Below, in pieces: positions 1 through 8,026 of a DNA stretch of 64,000 bases (positions are counted from its first letter, which is position 1; each line of letters begins with the position of its first letter). The notes beneath the pieces were generated by a model. That model was not told where the DNA came from and searched no databases. It saw only the letters and a program-made list of their open reading frames with translations. This DNA is from Thermoplasmata archaeon (GTDB lineage Archaea; Thermoplasmatota; Thermoplasmata; Methanomassiliicoccales; Methanomethylophilaceae), in NCBI GenBank assembly GCA_015063245.1, contig SUSV01000006.1:20121-84120 (forward strand), read 5' to 3'. Both the position numbers and the translations under genes were made by a program.

Positions 1-172
1 TTTGCAGCTAATCTTGAAAGTTCGTATTTAATCAATCTAATAATGTAATCAGCTTAATTAATTACATACAAAGGATTGATGCAATAAGTGAATGATAATG
101 GAGACAATTACAAATCATTAAAAATCAATCTAAACACGTTATTATTAGAATTAGTAAAGCTTAATGCTAAAC
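1..172. other. AT-rich intergenic stretch at the window edge
   Basis: This is strongly AT-rich sequence with no convincing reading frame, downstream of the minus-strand dehydrogenase gene. It contains short ATTA/AATTAA repeats but no clear terminator or RNA. The neighbouring recombinases make an attachment or inversion site conceivable, but I see no paired repeat that would support one. Confidence 0.4.
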
Positions 173-925
173 TCAATCAAAATAGGCCCTCCACATCCTC
201 GAAGCGAACTTCGGGAAGTGGGTTGCAAGGATGGAGATGCATCTGTTCTTGAATCCGCAGATGGATCTTGCCCTCCCTCTATCAGCGGCACGAAGAGCCT
301 TCTCTACAACATCCTCTTTGGAGACGGTACTCTTGAAAACCTTCGCGGGGGCATCATGCTCGGTCATGGCGATCTGGATGAAATCGGTCCTCACCCATCC
401 GGGAGAGACTTCGGTCACAGAGATGTGCCGATCCTTCAGCTCGTATCTCAGTCCGGAGCAGAAATGCCTGACGAATGCTTTGGTCGAGGCATAGACGTTG
501 AGGTCATACATCGCGATGTATGCCGAGAGGGAATCGAGCTCGATGATATGCCCGCCGTCTCTTATGTATGGTATGCAGGCCGATGTCATGGAGACCAATG
601 CGGTGACGTTGAGATCTATCATGGATCTCGTGATGTCCTGAGGAAGTTCCCATGTGAGTCCGAATTTGCCGAAACCGGCGCAATTGACGAGATAGCCTAT
701 CTCAGGCCTCTCTGTTTGGATAATAGAAATGAAGCTGTCCAATCCGGCCCTGTCGGTCAAGTCGACGGAGAATATGCGGGTTGGTGTCTTCAGGGATGAT
801 GCAAGCTCCTCCAGCCTGTCGGTCCTTCTGGCGATTAGCCAAATGGAATCCAGGCCGTAGGAATCCAGCCTTCTGCTGAATTCGGCACCGATTCCTGAAG
901 ACGCGCCGGTAATGATGGCGATCAT
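173..925 (-). CDS. Short-chain dehydrogenase/reductase (SDR)
   Basis: A 250-aa NAD(P)-dependent oxidoreductase of the classical SDR family. The N-terminal cofactor motif TGASSGIG is at residues 6-13. An NCAG motif follows in mid-protein, and the catalytic Tyr/Lys pair appears as YASTK near residue 145, with a Ser about 13 residues before it (DSLSAY). Length is normal for the family. The substrate cannot be told. I start it at the ATG at 925, which overlaps by one base the TGA of the tiny upstream membrane ORF (TGATG), so the two are probably translationally coupled. A TTG at 928 is a weaker alternative. Confidence 0.85.
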   Translation of the reverse strand: MIAIITGASSGIGAEFSRRLDSYGLDSIWLIARRTDRLEELASSLKTPTRIFSVDLTDRAGLDSFISIIQTERPEIGYLVNCAGFGKFGLTWELPQDITRSMIDLNVTALVSMTSACIPYIRDGGHIIELDSLSAYIAMYDLNVYASTKAFVRHFCSGLRYELKDRHISVTEVSPGWVRTDFIQIAMTEHDAPAKVFKSTVSKEDVVEKALRAADRGRARSICGFKNRCISILATHFPKFASRMWRAYFD

Positions 926-1023
926 CAATCGACGAAGAGCGACGCTGCCGCCACTAAGGCAACTATGACCATAATGCCGACCATCAGACAGGCAAGTATC
1001 TTTGCCCTTGTTTCTTTCTTCAT
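925..1023 (-). CDS. 32-aa single-span membrane peptide
   Basis: A tiny ORF of 32 codons: a basic start (MKKETRAK), then a continuous hydrophobic stretch of about 20 residues rich in V, A, M and I, ending FVD. It looks like a single transmembrane peptide. Its TGA overlaps the ATG of the SDR gene by one base, and a TATA-like element (ACTTTATAG on the minus strand, 1043-1052) sits about 22-27 bases upstream of its ATG, suggesting a near-leaderless mRNA starting here. The function is unknown; coupling to the dehydrogenase is inferred from the overlap only. Confidence 0.5.
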   Translation of the reverse strand: MKKETRAKILACLMVGIMVIVALVAAASLFVD

Positions 1024-1053
1024 AATCGGCAATTAAAATTCATCTATAAAGTA

Positions 1054-1911
1054 TCAACGAAAGTCCACTTCGTCATAGACGGGAACGTACGTGACGCTCT
1101 TCTTGTTGGGGTCGTGGACCTTCTTCGCCATCTGCTCCTGGACGGCGTTGAACTCCTCTGCGGTCACCACGATGGATCCGTCATGTTTGATCAGGAGCTC
1201 CTCCCACCTCATGTACCCTGCGTAGACAGGGTTGTGAAGTATGTTGCGGAGATTGAATTTGTTCCAGGGGTTGTTCTTCCTCGTGAGGTCCCCCCTGCAA
1301 TTGAGATTGTAGCAGATCGTATCTATGGTGTCCCCGTTCTTGTATGAATCGAATATGTATCTGACGACCTCCTGCTCCTTGTCGTCATCTACAAGCCTGC
1401 CGTTTTGGATCCTGTATCCGAACGGGGGTGTGAAGCCCATGGTTCTCTTCTCGTCATCGCTTTCGCTGAGGTTCTCGGCCTTCTCGCGCATACCGTCCTT
1501 GGTACGCTCGCCTATCTGTTCGCTCTCAAGCTGTGCGATGCTCTGGATCATCTCCATCACGAAACGTCCCATGGCAGTGTTCGTGACGAACTTCTCCTGC
1601 TTGGAAATGAAGTTCTTATGCTTCTTGTTCAGGATATCCATCATCTCGATGAAATTCCTGGTGTTCCTGTGGATACGGTCCATCTTCAGAACAACAATGG
1701 CATCCCAGGAATCGATGTCTTCCATCATCTGACGGTAGCCCGGACGCCTCGTATTGCGTCCGGAGTATCCGTCGTCTATGTACAATTTGTATATGGTGTA
1801 GTCCATGACTTCGCAGTGTGCTCTGAGCTCCTTCTCCTGAGCACCCAAAGAGAACCCTTCTATGGCCTGCTCTTCAGTGGAAACCCTGATGTATACTGCA
1901 ACAGTCGTCAT
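1054..1911 (-). CDS. Short serine recombinase, second of a pair
   Basis: A 285-aa resolvase/invertase-type site-specific recombinase. The N-terminal catalytic domain shows the family start with the nucleophile in YIRVSTEEQ (Ser11) and the downstream LKMDRIHRN motif carrying conserved arginines. A Recombinase domain follows, with FGYRI at about 180 and the ILHNPVYAGY motif near 240. It stops soon after and lacks the zinc ribbon and coiled coil of large serine recombinases, which usually run 450-600 aa. Its ATG overlaps the stop of the upstream paralogue by four bases (ATGA), so both are made from one mRNA. DNA inversion or excision is likely; the target sites were not found. Confidence 0.85.
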   Translation of the reverse strand: MTTVAVYIRVSTEEQAIEGFSLGAQEKELRAHCEVMDYTIYKLYIDDGYSGRNTRRPGYRQMMEDIDSWDAIVVLKMDRIHRNTRNFIEMMDILNKKHKNFISKQEKFVTNTAMGRFVMEMIQSIAQLESEQIGERTKDGMREKAENLSESDDEKRTMGFTPPFGYRIQNGRLVDDDKEQEVVRYIFDSYKNGDTIDTICYNLNCRGDLTRKNNPWNKFNLRNILHNPVYAGYMRWEELLIKHDGSIVVTAEEFNAVQEQMAKKVHDPNKKSVTYVPVYDEVDFR

Positions 1912-2681
1912 GAAACCGAGTATTCAGGATTGATTGCCTTGAACTTCTCCACTGAAACGATAGCCTCAGTCTTGGTGCTGAGCCTGATACCATCCCATTC
2001 CCTCTGGCCGATGTAGATCGGGTTGTGGAGGATGTTAGAGATAGTCTGCCTGCTCCATCCGACTCCCTTCTTGGATTCGATGCCCGCACTGTTGAGGTAA
2101 TCGCAGATGTCCTGAAGCGTGGATCCCCTCGTGTACATGTTGAAGATCGCACGTACGATATGCGCCTCATCGTCGATGACGACAAGGTTCCCATCCTTGT
2201 ATTCGTATCCGTAAGGGTGAGCTGATCCGAGGTTGCCGGAACCGTTCTCGGCCTTATACTTCATGGCCAGCTTGACCCTCTCCCCTATCTGTTCGCTCTC
2301 CAATTGAGCTATACGTTGCATTATGTCCATAACAAATCTGCCCATAGCACTCACCGTGTCAAATTGGTCGTAGACGGATGCAAAGTTCTTGTTCCTCTTG
2401 CGTAACAGATCCATCATCTGGGTGAAGTTGACGCTGTTCCTGTGGATACGGTCCATCTTGAGAACTACTATGACGTCCCATTTATCGATATCCTTGAGCA
2501 TGCGCTGATACTCAGGACGGGCCGTCTTGGTACCAGAATATCCATCGTCTATGTACCGGTCCGCGATATCGTAGTTTTCTGCCGCGCAGTAGGCCTCGAG
2601 CTTCCTCATTTGAGCTTCCAGAGAGAATCCGTCGATGGCCTGATCCTCAGTGGACACCCTAACGTAAAGTGCTGCACGCAA
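1908..2681 (-). CDS. Short serine recombinase, first of a pair
   Basis: A 257-aa paralogue of the downstream recombinase, with the same two-domain layout: a catalytic domain starting LYVRVSTEDQ (Ser10) with LKMDRIHRN, then a Recombinase domain containing ILHNPIYIGQ. Like its partner it lacks the C-terminal zinc ribbon. The start is a TTG at 2681: it gives the canonical N-terminus, and an in-frame TAG lies two codons upstream with no ATG in frame. A TATA-like TTTTATAAAT on the minus strand (about 2713-2722) lies about 35 bases upstream. Paired recombinases of similar size suggest a heteromeric enzyme, which is inference. Confidence 0.83.
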   Translation of the reverse strand: MRAALYVRVSTEDQAIDGFSLEAQMRKLEAYCAAENYDIADRYIDDGYSGTKTARPEYQRMLKDIDKWDVIVVLKMDRIHRNSVNFTQMMDLLRKRNKNFASVYDQFDTVSAMGRFVMDIMQRIAQLESEQIGERVKLAMKYKAENGSGNLGSAHPYGYEYKDGNLVVIDDEAHIVRAIFNMYTRGSTLQDICDYLNSAGIESKKGVGWSRQTISNILHNPIYIGQREWDGIRLSTKTEAIVSVEKFKAINPEYSVS

Positions 2682-2795
2682 GTGCTATCCATCCCGTATT
2701 CTCTATCCCCTTTTAGATTTATAAAATTCGCGTAAGCCGATTGTCGGAGTGAGAATAAAAGATGTTAAAAAGTTCGGATCGAGATGATAATCAGT

Positions 2796-3269
2796 TCAAA
2801 ACTGCTTATTCTCATTCTTGATGCGGAGCATCGTATCGGTAATGTCGAGGACGATCCTTGCCGCCTGCAGCGCCTCTTCCATGGAGTACTGCTTGGACTT
2901 GTACTTGAGAGCCTCATCGATCAGCTGGAGCTCCATGGCGTATGTGCCCATAATCTCTTCAGAAACTGTGATGATCTGCCTCCTGTTGTCTGAAGGGTCC
3001 TTCTTACGGGATATGAAGCCCTTCTTCTCCATGGAGATGACGGTCTGGGAGATGAGGGCCTTTGAACTGTTGAATATCTCGACGAGATCGCTCGCAGTGC
3101 AGTTATCGAACTTCCAGATGGTATAAAGGTAGACCATCTCCTTGAACGATGGGCGAACAACCTGATCTTCGTCATTGTACAGTCTAACCTGCAGAACCGC
3201 AAGGTTCGCATATGCTCCTAAAAGCGCCTTACTGAAATCTAACCTTGACTCCTTTAATGATGCAGGCAT
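2796..3269 (-). CDS. MarR-family transcriptional regulator
   Basis: A 157-aa winged helix-turn-helix protein. The central region reads as the MarR DNA-binding fold: helix-turn-helix around residues 55-85 (SDLVEIFNSSKALISQTV), a recognition helix followed by MEKKGFISR, and the wing KDPSDNRRQ, the conserved D-x-R-x-x-x-x MarR motif. The flanking helices are suited to dimerisation. An exact inverted repeat lies 9 bases upstream of its ATG, so autorepression is likely. The ligand is unknown. It may also control the adjacent recombinases or thermosome gene, but nothing in the sequence proves that. Confidence 0.85.
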   Translation of the reverse strand: MPASLKESRLDFSKALLGAYANLAVLQVRLYNDEDQVVRPSFKEMVYLYTIWKFDNCTASDLVEIFNSSKALISQTVISMEKKGFISRKKDPSDNRRQIITVSEEIMGTYAMELQLIDEALKYKSKQYSMEEALQAARIVLDITDTMLRIKNENKQF

Positions 3270-3277
3270 AATACCAG

Positions 3278-3296
3278 GTTAATAACTATTATTAAC
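3278..3296. promoter_or_regulatory. Palindromic operator upstream of the MarR gene
   Basis: A perfect inverted repeat, GTTAATAA-CTA-TTATTAAC (8-bp arms, 3-bp spacer), lies between the marR ATG and a TATA-like TTTATTAAAC on the minus strand at about 3303-3312. Its size and position fit a MarR dimer site that would block initiation. Confidence 0.6.
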
Positions 3297-3420
3297 TCAT
3301 GTTTAATAAATGTAAGCACGAAACAGTTATTCTTTCTTAACTGTGATAGAATTAAGGAAGAAGTAGCCAGATTTCAAATGTTTGTAGAGAAAATATCTAA
3401 AGAATTAGTAAGTTAAAGGG

Positions 3421-3435
3421 AGGGGGTGTACCCCT
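3421..3435 (-). terminator. Probable terminator of the thermosome gene
   Basis: A hairpin AGGGG-GTGTA-CCCCT lies just past the minus-strand thermosome stop codon. On the minus strand it is followed by a pyrimidine run (CTCCCTTT). Confidence 0.5.
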
Positions 3436-3447
3436 CGATTATTAACT

Positions 3448-5091
3448 TCACATGATCGGGCCGCCGCCCATTCCGCGGGGTCCGTTGGCGAGAGCATCGC
3501 TTGCGGCGGGTGCCGGGGGTGCCCTGCGGGATGCGATGACATCATCGATCCTGAGGATCATGTTACAGACCTCCTCAGCGGAGTTGATTGCCTGAGATTT
3601 GACCCTGAGGGGCTCGATGACGTTCTTGGCGAGCATATCGACTGCCTCACCGGAATCGAGGTCGAGACCGAAGTATTTGGCCTTGGCGTTCTTCTTCTCG
3701 TGGGCGTTCTTCAGCTTGATGATGCTGTCGATGGGGTCGATACCTGCATTCTCCGCGAGGGTCCAGGGGATGATCTCCATGGCCTTTGCGAACTTCTCGA
3801 TTGCAAGCTGCTCACGTCCTCCGACGGATGATGCGTAATCGATGAGAGCGAGCTCGACCTCGATCTCGGGTGCTCCGGCTCCGGCAACGACCTTTCCATC
3901 CTCGAGTGCGACTCCTACTGCGCGGATAGCGTCTGTGAGAGCCCTCTCGACCTCTTCGAGGACGTGCTCTGTTCCGCCGCGAATGAAGATCGTGACTGCC
4001 TTTGCGTTCTTGCATCCGGTGATGAATGACATTCCGTCCTCGCCGATCTTCTTCTCCTCGACGCATCCTGCTGTACCGAGGTCCTTGCTTGTGATCTCCA
4101 TGACGTTTCCGCAGATTGTAGCGCCGGTGGCGAGTGCGATGGCGTCGAGATCGGAAGACTTGCATCTCCTGTATGCGAGGATTCCTGCTTTTGCAAGGTA
4201 GTGCTGGACGAGCTCGTCGATTCCCTTGGAGCAGTAGACGACGTTTGCACCGGACTTCTTGATGGCCTCGACCATTGCCTTCATGGAGTTCTCTTCCTCG
4301 GAGAGGAATGAGGACATCATTGTGGGGTCGGTGATCTGGATTGCTGCGTCGAACTCGGTCTTCTTGACCTCGAGTGCGCATGAGAACAGGGCGATCTTGG
4401 CCTTCTCGACCTTCTCGGGCATCCTGCTGTGGAGCCTCTCCTTGTCGACAACGATACCGGAAACGACCTCTGTATCCGCGATGGTTCCTCCGACCTTCTT
4501 CTGGAGGCGGATGTTCTTGGCGTCGACCGCTCCCTTGTCAGCGACTGCCTTGGCTGCCTTGACGACGATGTCTGCGAGGTAGTTCTCCTCGTCCCCGACA
4601 GACTTTCCTGTAAGGGCTGTTGCAGCGACCTGCTTGAGGATCTTGTCGTTCTTGGCGTCGACTGCGATCTTGTCGAGGATCTCGATGGCCTTGTTGGCTG
4701 CCATCTTGTATCCGTTCGTGATGACTGTGGGGTGAACGTTCGCCTCGATGAGCTCCTCTGACTGCTTGAGGAGTTCTCCTGCAAGGACGACGGATGTTGT
4801 CGTTCCGTCTCCGCACTCTGTGTCCTGGGTCTTCGCGACCTCGACGACCATCTTCGCTGCGGGGTGCTGAACATCGATCTCCTTGAGGATTGTGACTCCG
4901 TCGTTCGTGATGACGACGTCACCGATCGTGTTGACGAGCATCTTGTCCATTCCCTTGGGTCCGAGTGTGGACCTGACAGCATCCGCGACCGCCTTTGCGG
5001 CAGCGATGTTGTTGAACTGGGCTTCTTTGTCCTTGCTTCTCTGTGTTCCCTCTTTGAGAACGATCACAGGCTGATTTCCAGAACCATACAT
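3448..5091 (-). CDS. thsA: Thermosome subunit (group II chaperonin)
   Basis: A 547-aa subunit of the archaeal CCT-like chaperonin, which folds proteins in an ATP-driven double-ring cage in the cytoplasm. Family motifs are plain: [14 protein letters not shown] near the N-terminus, NDGVTIL, and the nucleotide-binding [15 protein letters not shown] motif and a [12 protein letters not shown] stretch lie in the C-terminal equatorial domain, and the tail ends [11 protein letters not shown], a Gly/Met-rich end typical of thermosomes. I chose the ATG at 5091 (MYGSGNQ), with an AGGTG Shine-Dalgarno-like sequence just upstream. A GTG at 5100 is possible. It is monocistronic between a clear promoter and a terminator. 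Confidence 0.97.
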   Translation of the reverse strand: MYGSGNQPVIVLKEGTQRSKDKEAQFNNIAAAKAVADAVRSTLGPKGMDKMLVNTIGDVVITNDGVTILKEIDVQHPAAKMVVEVAKTQDTECGDGTTTSVVLAGELLKQSEELIEANVHPTVITNGYKMAANKAIEILDKIAVDAKNDKILKQVAATALTGKSVGDEENYLADIVVKAAKAVADKGAVDAKNIRLQKKVGGTIADTEVVSGIVVDKERLHSRMPEKVEKAKIALFSCALEVKKTEFDAAIQITDPTMMSSFLSEEENSMKAMVEAIKKSGANVVYCSKGIDELVQHYLAKAGILAYRRCKSSDLDAIALATGATICGNVMEITSKDLGTAGCVEEKKIGEDGMSFITGCKNAKAVTIFIRGGTEHVLEEVERALTDAIRAVGVALEDGKVVAGAGAPEIEVELALIDYASSVGGREQLAIEKFAKAMEIIPWTLAENAGIDPIDSIIKLKNAHEKKNAKAKYFGLDLDSGEAVDMLAKNVIEPLRVKSQAINSAEEVCNMILRIDDVIASRRAPPAPAASDALANGPRGMGGGPIM

Positions 5092-5131
5092 GGTTTTCAC
5101 CTTTCTATGTTGGACGATATTTTAGTTCTTC

Positions 5132-5140
5132 TATATAAAA
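5132..5140 (-). promoter_or_regulatory. TATA box of the thermosome gene
   Basis: On the minus strand this reads TTTTATATA, about 41 bases before the ATG at 5091. Transcription should start near 5107-5110, giving a short leader that contains the Shine-Dalgarno-like sequence. Confidence 0.6.
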
Positions 5141-5179
5141 GATGCTATTAATGCTCCAACTTGATGGTGACTGCCAGCA

Positions 5180-6457
5180 TCAATAGAAGTCCTCGATGCG
5201 GCGCTGTGTCAGATAATCCTTCAGGATGTCGGAATTGTGCAACCAGCGTTCCTTCTTGAGGTACATGAAGCTGTTTATCTGATCCCACATGGGCTGGAGG
5301 GATTCGGCAGTGTACGGCTTTGTGCGGAGCGCGGCACGGACGTTCTCCCTTATGTTCCAAACCCCAAGGGGGATGTCGTAACCGGGATGGACCTCGCGGA
5401 AGACTATCGCCGCTGCGGAACGGCGGATGCTCTTCAGATATTCGACGACAGCCAATCTCGCAGCATAATAGGCGCCGGTGATGTTGTCCGCGTATGTCGT
5501 GCGACCGTCGAAGCTCTCATGGTCCTGGGCTATGATGATCTCGTTGGGGCTGGGATTCCAGGATGTCTTGGGATACCAGGCCTCCATCATCTCGAAGCGC
5601 CAGGTCACAGGCATCAGGAGGATGGACCACCAATTGTCCAGCTCTTTCCATTGGAAGAGCCTGAACTCGTCTATTGTCTCATAGAACTTGATCTCCTTAG
5701 CCATGTTCTTGCTCAGGATGTCGTCAACTGCGGTGATGCTCCATCTGGTGGGGACGAAACGCCTGCGTTTTCCCACACCCATCGTACCCACGGAGAACGC
5801 CTTCTCTATCTCCGATACCAGGGTCCCGCCCTTGTACGCCGCCAGGACAGCATCGGTGGAGTTCATGTCGATGTCGTAGAACGATTTCTCCAGATTGCGC
5901 TCGAATCTCCCGTTGCCTACTGATATGGTCTCCATCCTTCCCGACGGGCCGAAGGGGATTATATCGTCATCAAGGACGACACGTCCGGAGGGCTTCCTCT
6001 CGAACAGGGTCTCAACCTCGACAGGGCGCTCGGTCAGGGCCAGTTCCTGGACGTTGTCCACGATCCTGCCCGATTTGGAGAAATCCCTGGCATCTATCCT
6101 GTATTTTCCGCGCACGAGCTGGAATCTCATGGAGGCGATATCATACATCGATTTGCCCGACCAGAGCTCGGGCTTGTCCAGGATCTCGGTCTCGCCCATG
6201 TATGTGGGCAGGAGCGGGCCTATCTCGACCTTCGGATAGCCGTATCTCCCGACGAAGACGGCCGGAGGGGAGCTGCCTGCGATATCCTTCGATTTGATGT
6301 CCGGTGTGGCGAACTTCTTCGAATAGAATTTCAGCATCAGCGGGCATTTATCCCGTCCGCATAGCCTCCTGGAGCCTTTGCAGATGTTGCAGAGCCCGTT
6401 CTTGACCACATCGCCCGATTGGGCTATCTCGTCGAAGAGTGTGCTCTGACTGACCAT
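5180..6457 (-). CDS. nreA: Nre-family DNA repair protein with C-terminal PIP box
   Basis: A 425-aa member of the archaeal Nre family, implicated in DNA damage repair together with PCNA. A four-cysteine zinc-finger-like motif lies at residues 23, 26, 33 and 38 (CNICKGSRRLCGRDKC), followed by the conserved Nre body with GRYGYPKVEIGP and LWSGKSMYDIASMR. The last eight residues, QRRIEDFY (418-425), match the PCNA-interacting consensus Q-x-x-h-x-x-F-[FY]. PCNA tethering is therefore likely retained. The stretch between this gene and hisD holds an inverted repeat, and a TATA-like TTTTATC lies about 25 bases upstream of the ATG. Confidence 0.88.
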   Translation of the reverse strand: MVSQSTLFDEIAQSGDVVKNGLCNICKGSRRLCGRDKCPLMLKFYSKKFATPDIKSKDIAGSSPPAVFVGRYGYPKVEIGPLLPTYMGETEILDKPELWSGKSMYDIASMRFQLVRGKYRIDARDFSKSGRIVDNVQELALTERPVEVETLFERKPSGRVVLDDDIIPFGPSGRMETISVGNGRFERNLEKSFYDIDMNSTDAVLAAYKGGTLVSEIEKAFSVGTMGVGKRRRFVPTRWSITAVDDILSKNMAKEIKFYETIDEFRLFQWKELDNWWSILLMPVTWRFEMMEAWYPKTSWNPSPNEIIIAQDHESFDGRTTYADNITGAYYAARLAVVEYLKSIRRSAAAIVFREVHPGYDIPLGVWNIRENVRAALRTKPYTAESLQPMWDQINSFMYLKKERWLHNSDILKDYLTQRRIEDFY

Positions 6458-6497
6458 GGGACCTCATAGGATACAACAGATAAAACGTGAACGATAG

Positions 6498-6537
6498 AGG
6501 AGACAGTTGGATTTCTCCGTGCAAGGGGCTGTCTCCT
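6498..6537. repeat. Inverted repeat between nre and hisD
   Basis: Nine-base perfect arms AGGAGACAG (6498-6506) and CTGTCTCCT (6529-6537) enclose a 22-base loop. It sits upstream of the nre promoter and downstream of the hisD terminator. It could be a small RNA hairpin or a protein-binding site; nothing else in the sequence decides between them. Confidence 0.4.
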
Positions 6538-6638
6538 GCTATGAAAAGAGCATAACCTCTCAGAATTTAAAATATTCCGCAGAATGTTGACAAAACAGCA
6601 ATTTTTTCATTATTAGTATTTAAATGAAGATGGAAAAG

Positions 6639-6652
6639 AGGGGGAACCCCCT
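6639..6652 (-). terminator. Terminator of hisD
   Basis: A GC hairpin AGGGGG-AA-CCCCCT lies immediately after the hisD stop. On the minus strand it is followed by CTTTTCC. Confidence 0.55.
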
Positions 6653-6657
6653 AGGTT

Positions 6658-7917
6658 TCATTCCTTGTCGCCGACATCGCGGACGGAGACCGATGCTCCG
6701 TGGGCATAGAGTCCCTCGGCGTTGGCAAGGGTCTCGACGGTTGGCGCGAGGTTGGCGAGTCCCTCCCTGGAGAGGTACTGCACGGTGGAGGTCTTCATGA
6801 AGGCCATGACGTTCAGACCGGAGCAGGTCTTCGCATGACCCGCAGTGGGCAGGACGTGGTTGGTCCCGGATGCGTAGTCCCCGGCTGCGACAGGTGTGTA
6901 GGGTCCGACGAAGATGGAGCCTGCGTTCCTGACCTTGCTGAGGGTGTCGAGCGGATCCTTGGTCTGGATCGAAAGGTGTTCCGGTGCGATCTCGTTCATC
7001 ATCTCGATGGCGAGGTCCATGTCGGTCGTGATGATGTATCCGGAGTTGTTCATAGCCTTCTCAATGATCTCCTTCCTGGGCGCCTCGGCGATGTACTTCT
7101 CCATGATGGCCCATGCCTTATCAGGCAGGTCGGGGTCGTTGGTGATCAGGATGCATGCGGATGACGGGTCGTGCTCCGCCTGTGCGACCAGATCCATCGC
7201 CACGAAATCGACGTCAGCTGTCTCATCGGCGAGAACCGCTACCTCGCTGGGTCCTGCAGGGAAGTCGATGTCGACCTTGTCCCTGAGCATCATCTTGGCA
7301 GCGGTCACGAATACGTTGCCGGGCCCGACTATCTTCTGGACGGGCTCCACGCTCTCGGTTCCGAGGGCCATGGCCGCGATGGCCTGAGCGCCGCCGCTGT
7401 AGTAGATCTCGTCCACTCCTGCGATGTCCGCAGCTACCAGCGTGAGCGGGTTCGCGGGAGCGGGTGTGAACATGATGACCTCGTCGACCCCTGCGACCTT
7501 GGCAGGGATGGCTGTCATCAGCACTGTGCTGGGATACGATGCCCTGCCGCCTGGGATGTAGCATCCGACCCTCTCGAGCGGAGTGGTCTTTACTCCCAGT
7601 GTGATTCCGGGCTCGACCTCGGTGAGCCAGAGTCCTGCGGGCTTCTGCATCTTATGGAAGCGTTCGATGTTGTAAGCCGCATTCTCGAGCTCATCAACAA
7701 CGTCCTGTGAGACCTTCTCGTAAGCTGCCTCTATCTCATCTCTGCTGACTGCGACGGACTTGAGTTTGACCTTGTCGAACTTCTCTGCGAGCTCGATCAA
7801 TGCCTTGTCCCCGTCTTTACGGACCTGCTCTATTATGGCTTTGACTGTGTCATTCACCTGGTCCACTTTTGATGCGCGGTTTTCTGCCCAGAAATCCTCG
7901 CTTACATGCTTCCACAT
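6658..7917 (-). CDS. hisD: Histidinol dehydrogenase
   Basis: A 419-aa enzyme for the last two steps of histidine biosynthesis, histidinol to histidine with two NAD+. Motifs include YIPGGRASYPSTVLM, the NAD/zinc-binding GPGNVFVTAAK, DFPAGPSEVAVLAD, and QAEHDPSS with the conserved Glu/His. The C-terminal NHVLPT motif carries another catalytic His. The start is the ATG at 7917 (MWKHVSEDFW), giving the normal family length; upstream in-frame codons are not homologous. It stands alone here with no other his gene nearby. A TATA box about 25-30 bases upstream suggests a leaderless mRNA. Confidence 0.95.
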   Translation of the reverse strand: MWKHVSEDFWAENRASKVDQVNDTVKAIIEQVRKDGDKALIELAEKFDKVKLKSVAVSRDEIEAAYEKVSQDVVDELENAAYNIERFHKMQKPAGLWLTEVEPGITLGVKTTPLERVGCYIPGGRASYPSTVLMTAIPAKVAGVDEVIMFTPAPANPLTLVAADIAGVDEIYYSGGAQAIAAMALGTESVEPVQKIVGPGNVFVTAAKMMLRDKVDIDFPAGPSEVAVLADETADVDFVAMDLVAQAEHDPSSACILITNDPDLPDKAWAIMEKYIAEAPRKEIIEKAMNNSGYIITTDMDLAIEMMNEIAPEHLSIQTKDPLDTLSKVRNAGSIFVGPYTPVAAGDYASGTNHVLPTAGHAKTCSGLNVMAFMKTSTVQYLSREGLANLAPTVETLANAEGLYAHGASVSVRDVGDKE

Positions 7918-7938
7918 GATTTTCTCAAAGTAACTCGC

Positions 7939-7947
7939 ATATATAAT
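7939..7947 (-). promoter_or_regulatory. TATA box of hisD
   Basis: Minus-strand ATTATATAT lies 22-30 bases upstream of the hisD ATG (7917). This spacing predicts a transcript that starts at or next to the start codon. It shares the intergenic region with the divergent trkA gene. Confidence 0.5.
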
Positions 7948-8026
7948 GGGTATATCTCTGTGAGAGCGAATATAACTTAAACTAGAAGGTAAATTATTAA
8001 AATGCAATATTGTTGGTGAAACCAGT

